Shown one piece after another: positions 1-7,319 of a stretch of 42,466 nt of DNA; position 1 is the first letter of the stretch, and each line of letters begins with the position of its first letter. The stretch is taken from the NCBI GenBank assembly GCA_025057155.1, contig JANWYD010000027.1, positions 1 through 42,466 on the forward strand, given 5' to 3'. This stretch comes from Chloroflexaceae bacterium (GTDB lineage Bacteria > Chloroflexota > Chloroflexia > Chloroflexales > Chloroflexaceae). Both the position numbers and the translations under genes were made by a program. Below the pieces are notes generated by a model that saw only the letters and a program-made list of their open reading frames with translations, did not search any database and was not told where the DNA came from.

Positions 1-2496
1 CGCCAGACGCCCCGTGGCCGCCGCCGGCGGGCCGACAGACCGGCGGCGCCCCCGCGGGCGCCGCGGCGGCGCGCTGCGCTCCACCGCGTCGGCAATGACC
101 GCCACCCGGTCCAGCCGGAAGCAGCGCTCGGCCCGCGCCGTCAGGCAGTAGGCGTGCAGGTAGGTCACCGGCCCGTGCTCCTCCAGCCGCAGCGGGCGCA
201 CCATCCGCTCCCGTGGCGTCGCATCGTGCGCCCCCTGGTACCACAGCCGCACCACCCCCCGCCGCCGCAACGCCCGGCGCAGCGTCTCGCGCAGCGCCCC
301 CGCGGGGGGTGTGGAGGTGTGGAGGTGTGGAGGTGTGGAGGTGTGGGTGTGGAGCTGTGGAGGTGTGGAGCTGTCGAGCCGTAGAGATATGCATAGGTCG
401 CCCCCCGGCTCTGCAACCGGAGCATCAGCCTGCATTGCAAGCTGATTGCCATCCGAACATGATTTCAGATCGTTATCCACCTCCACACTTCCACACCTCC
501 ACACCTCCACAATACTATCCGCCGCCAGCGCCGGGGGCAGCCCGGCCCGCAGCTTTGCCAGGGTTGCGGCCAGCGGCGGCAGGGGCGCGCCCGGGGGCGC
601 TGCGGCGGCGTAGAACCGCGCCGCCGCCAGCAACCCGGCCCGTTCTGCCGGGGTCAAGCCCTCCGGCGCCGCCCCGCTCGCCGGTCGCTCCTCCGGCGGC
701 GCGGGCACGGCCCGCCCGATCCGCGCCAGGGCCCGCGCCAGCGCCCGCTCCCGCCCTGGGGCCACCAGCGCCACCCCCGGGGCCAGTTGCGCCTCCAGCG
801 CCCGCCGCGCCGCCCGGCTCCGGCGCAGCGCCCGCGCCAGGTCCTCCGGGTCATCGCTGAGCAGCACCGTCCGCCGCGCGAGCCGCAGCCCCCCCGCTGC
901 CCGCAGCGTCTCGGCGAGGGACGCCGGCGCGCCGCCGCGCCGGGCCAGGGTGAGCGCCAGGCGCGCCGGGTCGTGTCCGCGGCTGATCGCCGCCGCCGCC
1001 TCCGCCGGTCCCAGGCGGTAGACCAGCGTTGTGGCCGTGCTCGCCTCCCAGTGCCCGAAGGCCGCCACCGCCAGCGCCTCCAGCAGGTCCGCCCGGCGCG
1101 GCAGGTGCAGGCGCCCGTCAGGGGTCCAGGTCCAGACCGAGGGGGCGGAGGTGTGGAGGTGTGGAGGTGTGGAGGTGTGGAGCTGTGGAGGTGGGGAGGT
1201 GGGGAGGTGGGGAGGTAGAGAGCTGTTGAGGTGGGAAGGTGGGGAGCTGTGGAGGTGGAGAACCGTGGAGGTGGGGAGCTGTGGAGGTGTGGTGGAGATG
1301 GGGAGTCGTCGAGACATGCACAGGTTGTCCCCCGGCTCGGCAAGCGGAACATCAGCGTGCATCGCAGGCTGCGTGCCATGCGAACATCGTGTCCGATCGG
1401 CATCCACCTCCACACCTCCACACCTCCACACCTCTACAGTTCCACTCGTCGCCCCCGGCAGCGCGCCGAGCCAGCGCAGCGGCCCTGCGCAGGCCGCCCC
1501 CCACACCGCGGCGGCCCGGCGGGCCGTCCAGGGCCCGCGGCGGGAGGGCCCGCTCAGGCAATGGGTCACGCCATCGGCGAGGGGCCCCAGAGCCGCCGCC
1601 ATACGCGCGTAGGCCCGGTCCGGCTGTTCGGCGGCCTCCGGCGGCACATGGGCAGCCCAGGCCAGCAGCCGCCGTCGCAGCGCCGGGGCGTCCAGCCCGC
1701 GCAGGCGCACCCGCAAGGCGACCAGCCAGGCATCGGGGCGCGGCAGCGCCTCCCAGGCGGCGCGCAGGCGCGCCAGGCGCTCGGCGGGCGGCAGGGCCAG
1801 CAGGCGCGGCGCAGCGGGGCCGAGGGTCAGGGCGGCCCGATCGCGGGCCAGGGCCCCCAGGGCCAGCAGCAGCGGCAGGGTCCAGTCGCAGAGCGCCGCG
1901 GCCTCGTCGGGGGCCAGGGGCTCCAGGCGCGCGGCCAGGGCGCGGCGGGCCGCGGCGGTCAGACGCCCGTCCTGGCGCGCGGGTAGGGGACGTTCAGCGG
2001 CAGCCAGGAGCAGCGCAGTAACAGCGGCCAGAACGGGCGGCTCGGCCACGGCGGGGTCGGGCGGTGGAGACGCGGGCGGAAGCGGGGCGGGCAACCAGGC
2101 GCGCACCTCGGGGGGCACAAGGTAGCGCGGGGGATGGAACGGCGCGGCAGGGCGGGGCAGGAGCAAGCCAAGGAGCAGCAGGCGCTCGCTGAGCGAGCGG
2201 GGCGCGGGGTCGGCGCGCAACTGGTTCAGAGGGCGGATGGGGCCAAAGCGGGCAGCCAGGGTTTCGGGACGGAGGCCGCCCGCGCAGGCGCGCAGGGCTT
2301 GCAGGGCGTCGCGTTCGGCGGGGTCGAGGGCCCAGTAGAGGGCGCGGAGGGCGGCGGGGCGACAGAGGGCGGCGCGGAGGCGAGCCAGGCGCTCCTCGGG
2401 CGGGCAGCGGCGGGGCAGGGAGACGCGATGGGTAGCGGCGATGAGGCGCAGCAGGGTGGGGGGCGACTGCGCGAGGGCGGCGGCCCAGCGGTTCAT
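1..2496 (-). CDS. Helicase-C-like / WYL-domain regulator, 3' end cut by window edge
   Basis: One uninterrupted frame of 832 codons runs from ATG at 2496 to the left edge with no stop, so the C-terminus is missing. GGAGGA lies six bases before the ATG. Residues about 1-340 are helical and Leu/Ala/Arg-rich. Residues about 455-580 resemble the Helicase_C_3/XPB-associated domain (VWTWTPDGRLHLPRRADLL, later VLLSDDPEDLARAL). Residues from about 735 form a WYL domain (VVRLWYQGAHDATPRERMVR, then PLRLEEHGPVTYLHAYC and CFRLDRV). WYL domains are ligand-sensing modules in transcriptional regulators, some of which control CRISPR systems. The gene is divergent from the CRISPR array and shares its upstream region. 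Oddity: two Cys- and Pro-rich segments (residues about 354-450 and 663-730) come from in-frame repeat insertions at domain junctions. A role in controlling the array is inference. Confidence 0.8.
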   Translation of the reverse strand, partial: MNRWAAALAQSPPTLLRLIAATHRVSLPRRCPPEERLARLRAALCRPAALRALYWALDPAERDALQALRACAGGLRPETLAARFGPIRPLNQLRADPAPRSLSERLLLLGLLLPRPAAPFHPPRYLVPPEVRAWLPAPLPPASPPPDPAVAEPPVLAAVTALLLAAAERPLPARQDGRLTAAARRALAARLEPLAPDEAAALCDWTLPLLLALGALARDRAALTLGPAAPRLLALPPAERLARLRAAWEALPRPDAWLVALRVRLRGLDAPALRRRLLAWAAHVPPEAAEQPDRAYARMAAALGPLADGVTHCLSGPSRRGPWTARRAAAVWGAACAGPLRWLGALPGATSGTVEVWRCGGVEVDADRTRCSHGTQPAMHADVPLAEPGDNLCMSRRLPISTTPPQLPTSTVLHLHSSPPSHLNSSLPPHLPTSPPPQLHTSTPPHLHTSAPSVWTWTPDGRLHLPRRADLLEALAVAAFGHWEASTATTLVYRLGPAEAAAAISRGHDPARLALTLARRGGAPASLAETLRAAGGLRLARRTVLLSDDPEDLARALRRSRAARRALEAQLAPGVALVAPGRERALARALARIGRAVPAPPEERPASGAAPEGLTPAERAGLLAAARFYAAAAPPGAPLPPLAATLAKLRAGLPPALAADSIVEVWRCGSVEVDNDLKSCSDGNQLAMQADAPVAEPGGDLCISLRLDSSTPPQLHTHTSTPPHLHTSTPPAGALRETLRRALRRRGVVRLWYQGAHDATPRERMVRPLRLEEHGPVTYLHAYCLTARAERCFRLDRVAVIADAVERSAPPRRPRGRRRSVGPPAAATGRLA
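308..510. repeat. In-frame inserted element, copy 2 (inverted minisatellite arms, homologous core)
   Basis: Left arm (308-380) is a GTGGAGGTGTGG-type tandem repeat. Right arm (476-510) is its inverted counterpart, CCACACCTCCAC. Between them lies a core (381-475) of the same length as, and roughly four fifths identical by eye to, the core at 1308-1402. The element adds a multiple of three bases and leaves the WYL gene open, encoding VEVWRCGSVEV at one side and LHTSTPP-type repeats at the other. It sits just before the WYL domain. Confidence 0.8.
1147..1437. repeat. In-frame inserted element, copy 1 (inverted minisatellite arms, homologous core)
   Basis: Same architecture as the element at 308-510 but with a longer, more degenerate left arm (1147-1307). 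The core is 1308-1402 and the right arm of CCTCCACACC units is 1403-1437. It is translated in frame as part of the WYL-type protein (VEVWRCGGVEVD, then Cys/Pro-containing core peptide, then PPHLHTS repeats), between the N-terminal helical region and the helicase-C-like domain. The two cores encode recognisably related peptides (both contain AEPG and LCxSxRL). Confidence 0.8.
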
Positions 2497-2498
2497 AC

Positions 2499-2527
2499 TT
2501 GTCCTCCGGCGGATGACCTGCTATACT
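2499..2527 (+). promoter_or_regulatory. Possible promoter in CRISPR leader
   Basis: TTGTCC (2499-2504) and TATACT (2522-2527) are separated by 17 bases and point toward the array, whose first repeat starts at 2655. The stretch 2497-2654 would be the leader: it abuts the intact repeats, while the degenerate repeats are at the far end. The same stretch must also carry the promoter of the divergent WYL gene. Prediction by eye only. Confidence 0.45.
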
Positions 2528-2654
2528 GTAGATATTGGGTGCATCATAGGCGCCGGGGGCCAGAAACGCAAATCGCAACAGTGACAATGGACGCTGGCCG
2601 AACCGGGCAAGCGCGCAGGAACGCCTCGCGGCGGCCCGGCCCGGGTGCGAGGGG

Positions 2655-4392
2655 CAATGCCTCACCGCCCCGCTCTGAAGGGGTTTGAAACTCCGCACCG
2701 TGAACCGTAGTCCACGGTGTACCCTGCTCCAATGCCTCACCGCCCCGCTCTGAAGGGGTTTGAAACGAAAATAGCGCCGCCTAACCCAGCCGCGTCTCCG
2801 CGGCAATGCCTCACCGCCCCGCTCTGAAGGGGTTTGAAACAAACAGATACACGAGCCACTTTTTCATATTCCCCTCCCAATGCCTCACCGCCCCGCTCTG
2901 AAGGGGTTTGAAACGCAGCGATTACCGTAGTCGACAGTTCTACACGCTAGCAATGCCTCACCGCCCCGCTCTGAAGGGGTTTGAAACATTGAGACCAATA
3001 AGGTCTCCCCGCGCCTGAACTTCGCAATGCCTCACCGCCCCGCTCTGAAGGGGTTTGAAACACCGTAGTCGACGGTCCCACATGCAAGCACGAATAGCAC
3101 AATGCCTCACCGCCCCGCTCTGAAGGGGTTTGAAACACGAGCCACTTTTTCATATTCCCCTCCTCGGGAAACAATGCCTCACCGCCCCGCTCTGAAGGGG
3201 TTTGAAACCCCCCGTGGCGACGCCATCGGGGGTTTACCTCGGCGCCAATGCCTCACCGCCCCGCTCTGAAGGGGTTTGAAACGGGTTTACCTCGGCGCAG
3301 CGATTGCCGTAGTTGATCCCCAATGCCTCACCGCCCCGCTCTGAAGGGGTTTGAAACATTCTTACCACATCCATATCCCCCTCCTTTCGGGGAATCAATG
3401 CCTCACCGCCCCGCTCTGAAGGGGTTTGAAACTCGGAGCCCCACATGCCAATGCCAGGCATGTGAGCACAATGCCTCACCGCCCCGCTCTGAAGGGGTTT
3501 GAAACGCGTCTCCGCGGCTGGTCTCGGCACACCGTGAACCATCAATGCCTCACCGCCCCGCTCTGAAGGGGTTTGAAACCATGATTAGCGCCTGCCGGTA
3601 CGGCGTGGCGTCCGCACCAATGCCTCACCGCCCCGCTCTGAAGGGGTTTGAAACCGCCCGTGGGGGGCGGCACCGGCGTGCCCGTGGGAGGCCAATGCCT
3701 CACCGCCCCGCTCTGAAGGGGTTTGAAACGCCAAAGCGGCCAAAACTGCGAATTTGAAAGTTTTCAATGCCTCACCGCCCCGCTCTGAAGGGGTTTGAAA
3801 CTGCCCTATTCGGCGACGGGAAATGCCCGACGCCGGAGCCAATGCCTCACCGCCCGCTCTGAGGGGGTTTGAAACTTATTTCAACCGGCGTCTCCGTCAC
3901 TGTTGCCGTCACCGTATGCCTCACCGCCCCGCTCTGAAGGGGTTTGAAACCGGAGAAGGACCAGCAAGAGGCGCGTACGCATAGAGCTTCAATGCCTCAC
4001 CGCCCCGCTCTGAAGGGGCTTGAAACGCGTCCCTGCATTCGACGGACAATCCTGGCGGCACTATAATGCCTCACCGCCCCGCTCTGAAGGGGTTTGAAAC
4101 GATGTAACACCCCGCCGTCATAATCAGGAGAAGGACCAGCAATGCCTCACCGCCCCGCTCTGAAGGGGTTTGAAACGTGAGGGACAAACCGGGCGGGATG
4201 ACGGTGTGAATTCAATGCCTCACCGCCCCGCTCTGAAGGGGTTTGAAACTCCCTACTGTCATATGCCCCACCCAAGAACCATAGTTCAATGCCTCACCGC
4301 CCCGCTCTGAAGGGGTTTGAAACAACCTTAGGGGTTCGCCCTCAGTCGTGAGCGCCCCAACGCCTCACCGCCCGGCTCTGACGAGGGGCAAC
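2655..4392 (+). CRISPR. CRISPR array, 24 repeats and 23 spacers, no adjacent cas genes
   Basis: A 37-bp direct repeat starts CAATGCCTCACCGCC and ends GGGGTTTGAAAC, with a CCCC/GGGG stem. Repeat starts: 2655, 2730, 2804, 2878, 2951, 3025, 3100, 3172, 3246, 3321, 3396, 3469, 3543, 3618, 3693, 3765, 3840, 3914, 3990, 4064, 4140, 4213, 4287, 4358. Spacers are 34-39 bp. Repeats at 2655-3801 are identical. Those at 3840 (one base deleted), 3914, 3990, 4064 and especially 4358 are degenerate, placing the trailer at the right and the leader at the left. The GAAAC 3' end is typical of type I/III repeats read in the direction of transcription and would leave a TTTGAAAC crRNA 5' tag. The subtype cannot be assigned because no cas gene is present. 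Many spacers overlap each other in sequence (see findings). Confidence 0.97.
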
Positions 4393-5059
4393 CCGGTGTT
4401 CTCAGCGGTCTCAGCGGCCTCAGCGTGCTCGGCGTCCCACCGCCTTCACCTCCTCACGCTGGAGGGGGGTAAACCGTAGCCGTCTCAGCGGTCTCAGCGG
4501 CCTCAGCGACCTCAGTGCCCCACTGCCTATCGCTACCTGATCGAAGCATGCTATGCGGCATGCCCATAATGCGTTGACGCTTTTTCCCTTTACTAACTGC
4601 TAACCATGCTTTTACCTTTTATTCAAATCAGGTTAAAAGAGGCGCCTTATCCTGCTAATGCAGCCTGACTCTGGTGTGCATCATCGTGCTATCTCCCTCC
4701 ATCCGGCGGCTGGAAACATGTAGTCTAACGACCAGGCTGTAACCCCTCGGGCGGAGGGGCTGGATCCGTGCTTTTTCCCGCCGGACTCGTTGCAATCAGG
4801 ATGTCAGGCTACATCGTTGGGGCTATAGCCTCCCTCCCTCCGGGCGCGCTTCAGGTAACCCCGACAGCCTGAGCGGTACGGTCGAGTTTGTCGTAACCCA
4901 TTGATGCCGCAATCCTGCGGCTGCCTGGGCTGCGTCAGACTTGGACGGTGGAGAACGGGCTTTGCGCTAACAGTGCCCCCCGGCGCCTCGTGAAGCCGCG
5001 CTCTTGCGCATGGCATGGGGAATTTGCTACCTGAAAGCAAGGAAAGGATCGGTCCGGTT
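4393..5059. other. Gene-free stretch after the array: eroded repeat relic and duplicated CTCAGCGG block
   Basis: At about 4432-4474 a sequence with CACC...GGAGGGG...AAAC sits one repeat period after the last repeat and looks like a decayed 25th unit. CTCAGCGGTCTCAGCGGCCT occurs at both 4401 and 4484. From about 4540 to 4680 the DNA is clearly more AT-rich than its surroundings. From 4750 to 5050 I see no gene. AAGGAAAGGA at 5039-5048 is the likely ribosome-binding site for the following gene. No RNA gene or riboswitch could be recognised. Confidence 0.5.
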
Positions 5060-6634
5060 ATGCACATCTCCAGGCGTATGCTCGGTCTGGCCGCTGTTGG
5101 TCTCCTGATTGTCGCGACCGTCTCGGCGACGGTCGCCAGCACCGGTATGCCCGAACTGCGCGAGCCAGGGCGCACCGGTAACGTCATTTTCATTCATCCC
5201 GATGGCTCCGGTATTAACCATTGGGGCGCGGCGCGCACCTACTGGTACGGTCCTGATGCCTTCAGCCCGTGGGATATGTTGCCCGAAATGGCCGCGTATC
5301 GCGGCCATATGGCCGATATTCTGACCGGCACCTCGAATGGCGGCGCGACGACCCACGCCTTTGGCTATAAGGTTGAAGGTCTGGGTTCCTTTGGCAAGGA
5401 CGGCGATGGCGATGCTGCGCGTAGCATCCTGGCCCTCTCCGGCTATCCGGGGAGCATTGCGCGCGAAGCGATCAACAACGGCTATCCGGTGGCGCTGGTG
5501 AACGATGGCGACGCCGCTGAACCCGGAACCGCCGCCTTTGTCTCCGAGGTGGGCAACCGTAATCTGGATAATGAGATCGTGCGACAGTTCATTGATGGCC
5601 GCCCTGGCTTTGAGGGCGAGGCGCCACCGCATGTGATGCTTAGCGGTGGCGAGGCCTTCTTCCTGCCGCGCGGCACGCCGCCGTGCACACCTGGCAACGT
5701 CACCCTTGATTGCGCCGTCCATACCGACCCGATCACCGGCGCCGGTCCCAGCCGGGAGGATGGCCGCAATCTGCTGAAGGAGTTTGAAGCCAGGGGCTAT
5801 GTTATCGTGCGCACGCGCGCCGAGTTCGAGGCACTGCGCGAACGCGTGCAAAGCGACCGCGCCTATGCGCCCCTTGTGCTTGGCCTCTTCGCCGCTGATG
5901 ACATCTTCAACGATGTGCCGGAGGAGCGTCTGATCAGCGCCGGCCTGGTCGATCCGTCCATCCCCGCCGACGCCAAGGGCACGAATCTGATCCTCTTCGG
6001 CAGCGCTCCCGGCACGCTCGGCTACAATCCTCCTACTGCCAGCGAGATGTTCGCGCTGGCGCTGACAATTATCGAACGTTGCGCGCGGCAGGCGGGCAAG
6101 CCGTTTATGATGGTTGCCGAAACGGAGAGCGTTGACAACTTCGGCAACAGCAACAACGCAATTGGCACGCTCACCGGTCTCAAGCATGCCAACGAAATTA
6201 TCGCCCTGGCACGGGAGTTCCAGGCGCAGAGACACAACACCCTGATCCTTACCGCCGCCGACAGTGACGCGGGTGGTATGCAGATTGGCGCTGTCAGGGC
6301 GGATCAGAACGTCGGGACGTATAATGGAAATCCGACCGGCGTCGCAGCCCAGAACGTCGCCTTCCCCCTGGATGGTCGCTACGGGCGGGGTACCGCGCCG
6401 TTTATCTCTGAACCCAACGCCTACGGTCAGCCTATGGCCTTTGCGGTGAGTTGGGTTGGCACGCCCGACGTGATGGGCGGCATCGTCGCCCGCGCGCAGG
6501 GCCTGAACGCCCGCGAGCTGCGGCGGACCTTCAGTGGCCGTTTCGATAACACCGACGTCTATCGCCTGATGTACCTGAGCCTGTTCGGGCGCGCTCTGCC
6601 CTCCTCGGTTGGCCAGACCGCACCGAGCCGTTGA
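5060..6634 (+). CDS. Divergent alkaline-phosphatase-fold exported protein
   Basis: The ATG at 5060 is preferred over 5015: it follows AAGGAAAGGA by 11 bases and begins a clean signal peptide (MHISRRMLGLAAVGLLIVAT, with likely cleavage near residue 27). The 524-residue product has alkaline phosphatase landmarks: NVIFIHPDGSG (Asp48), LTGTSNGGATTHA where the nucleophile lies, MVAETESVDNFGN (350-363) and LTAADSDAGG (398-406). Against E. coli PhoA by eye, Glu322, Asp327 and Asp369 are kept (Glu354, Asp359, Asp401), but His331 and His370 become Asn363 and Ser402, and no histidine follows residue 392, so His412 is missing too. It is probably periplasmic or extracellular. It may use a different metal set or have lost phosphatase activity. 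It stands alone between the CRISPR array and a repeat-rich gap. Confidence 0.8.
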   Translation: MHISRRMLGLAAVGLLIVATVSATVASTGMPELREPGRTGNVIFIHPDGSGINHWGAARTYWYGPDAFSPWDMLPEMAAYRGHMADILTGTSNGGATTHAFGYKVEGLGSFGKDGDGDAARSILALSGYPGSIAREAINNGYPVALVNDGDAAEPGTAAFVSEVGNRNLDNEIVRQFIDGRPGFEGEAPPHVMLSGGEAFFLPRGTPPCTPGNVTLDCAVHTDPITGAGPSREDGRNLLKEFEARGYVIVRTRAEFEALRERVQSDRAYAPLVLGLFAADDIFNDVPEERLISAGLVDPSIPADAKGTNLILFGSAPGTLGYNPPTASEMFALALTIIERCARQAGKPFMMVAETESVDNFGNSNNAIGTLTGLKHANEIIALAREFQAQRHNTLILTAADSDAGGMQIGAVRADQNVGTYNGNPTGVAAQNVAFPLDGRYGRGTAPFISEPNAYGQPMAFAVSWVGTPDVMGGIVARAQGLNARELRRTFSGRFDNTDVYRLMYLSLFGRALPSSVGQTAPSR

Positions 6635-6676
6635 GACGATGAAAGGTCCCGGAGGACGTAGCCCTCTCAGACCCTC

Positions 6677-6820
6677 CTCAGGTGTGCGTCGCATTCGCCA
6701 TCCGGGGCATTGGGACGCCCGGCTCCCCCCTCTCCCGCTCAGGGAGAGGGGAGGTGAGGATCGCAAGCGCATCGGAATGCCGAAAACCCCTTCTCCCGCG
6801 AAAAACCCTACCCCTGAGAG
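6677..6820. repeat. Palindromic repeat family A, copy 1 (shortened)
   Basis: It shares with the copies at 27077, 33019 and 35458 a start CTCAGGTGT, an internal GCGTCGCAT...GGGACGCCC segment, a CTCTCCC hairpin, a GGATCGCAAGCGCATCGGAA-like segment and an end AAAACCCTACxCCTGAG. This copy lacks the AGGGTTTTCC part of the left terminus. Confidence 0.75.
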
Positions 6821-6856
6821 GGGTTGCGGAGGAGGTGGGAGTTTAGCGTTTTTACA

Positions 6857-7140
6857 GACCACTCAGTAGTCTGGACAGGAAGTTTCCCGGCCTTTCCGCC
6901 CCCTCCCGGCCTCCCCCCGTCGGGGGGAGGAGCCGGACGCCCTCCCCCAGCGGGGGAGGGGCGGGGGAGGGGGCGGAGTTGCTGCAAACCTTCGTTCACA
7001 GCGAACTCCGTAGTCTGTAAAGAGTTCGGCCTTTCCGCCCCCCTCCCGGCCTCCCCCCGTTGGGGGGAGGAGCCGGACGCCCTCCCCCAGCGGGGGAGGG
7101 GTGGGGAGGGGGCGGAGTTGCTGCAAACCATCGTTCACAA
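6857..7140. repeat. Palindromic repeat family B, two tandem copies
   Basis: Two units of about 143 bp (6857-7000 and 7001-7140) each run from CTCAGTAGTCTG-like sequence through GGCCTTTCCGCCCCCTCCC, a CCCCCCGTxGGGGGG hairpin, a CTCCCCCAGCGGGGGAG hairpin and GGGGGCGGAGTTGCTGCAAA, to CGTTCACA. Related copies lie at about 14400, 24324, 35625, 36937 and 41449. Confidence 0.8.
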
Positions 7141-7255
7141 GACCACTCAGTGTTCTCTGCCTCCTCAGTGCTCTCTGCGCCCCTGCCCCGCTCCGAAGAG
7201 TTCCACGCTCGTCCGGCCTGGTCGGTGCAAAGGTGTCAACTTTGGCCCGCGCCGG

Positions 7256-7285
7256 TTGACATAGCCCCGCCGCGCGGCTTACAAT
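7256..7285 (+). promoter_or_regulatory. Probable sigma-70 promoter of the EVE gene
   Basis: A perfect TTGACA at 7256-7261 and TACAAT at 7280-7285 are separated by 18 bases. The GTG start at 7320 follows after a short leader with AAGGAG. This is one of the best promoter matches in the window. Confidence 0.7.
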
Positions 7286-7319
7286 GCATCCATCTCATTG
7301 GCCCGCAAGGAGCAGCCCG

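Noticed and set aside
300-520. The GTGGAGGTGTGG repeats considered as a CRISPR-like array or as simple intergenic DNA
   Set aside because: They have no regular spacers and lie within an open coding frame, flanking a homologous core in inverted orientation.
2692-3617. A diversity-generating retroelement as the source of spacer-target variation
   Set aside because: The window has no template/variable repeat pair or reverse transcriptase. Differences between spacer-encoded variants are mostly third-position or conservative, not adenine-specific.
2947-3842. Open minus-strand frames across the CRISPR array encoding repeated FQTPSERGGEAL peptides
   Set aside because: They are translations of the CRISPR repeat with spacers between and have no gene-like features. 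The spacer-derived parts are informative only about protospacers.
4393-5059. A riboswitch or small RNA upstream of the phosphatase-like gene
   Set aside because: Short stems are present, but I could not match any known riboswitch core. No tRNA or rRNA was recognised anywhere in the window.
5027-6862. A 611-codon open frame antisense to the alkaline-phosphatase-like gene
   Set aside because: The plus-strand frame has a signal peptide, a ribosome-binding site and family motifs. The antisense frame is a high-GC shadow with His/Arg-rich, low-complexity translation.
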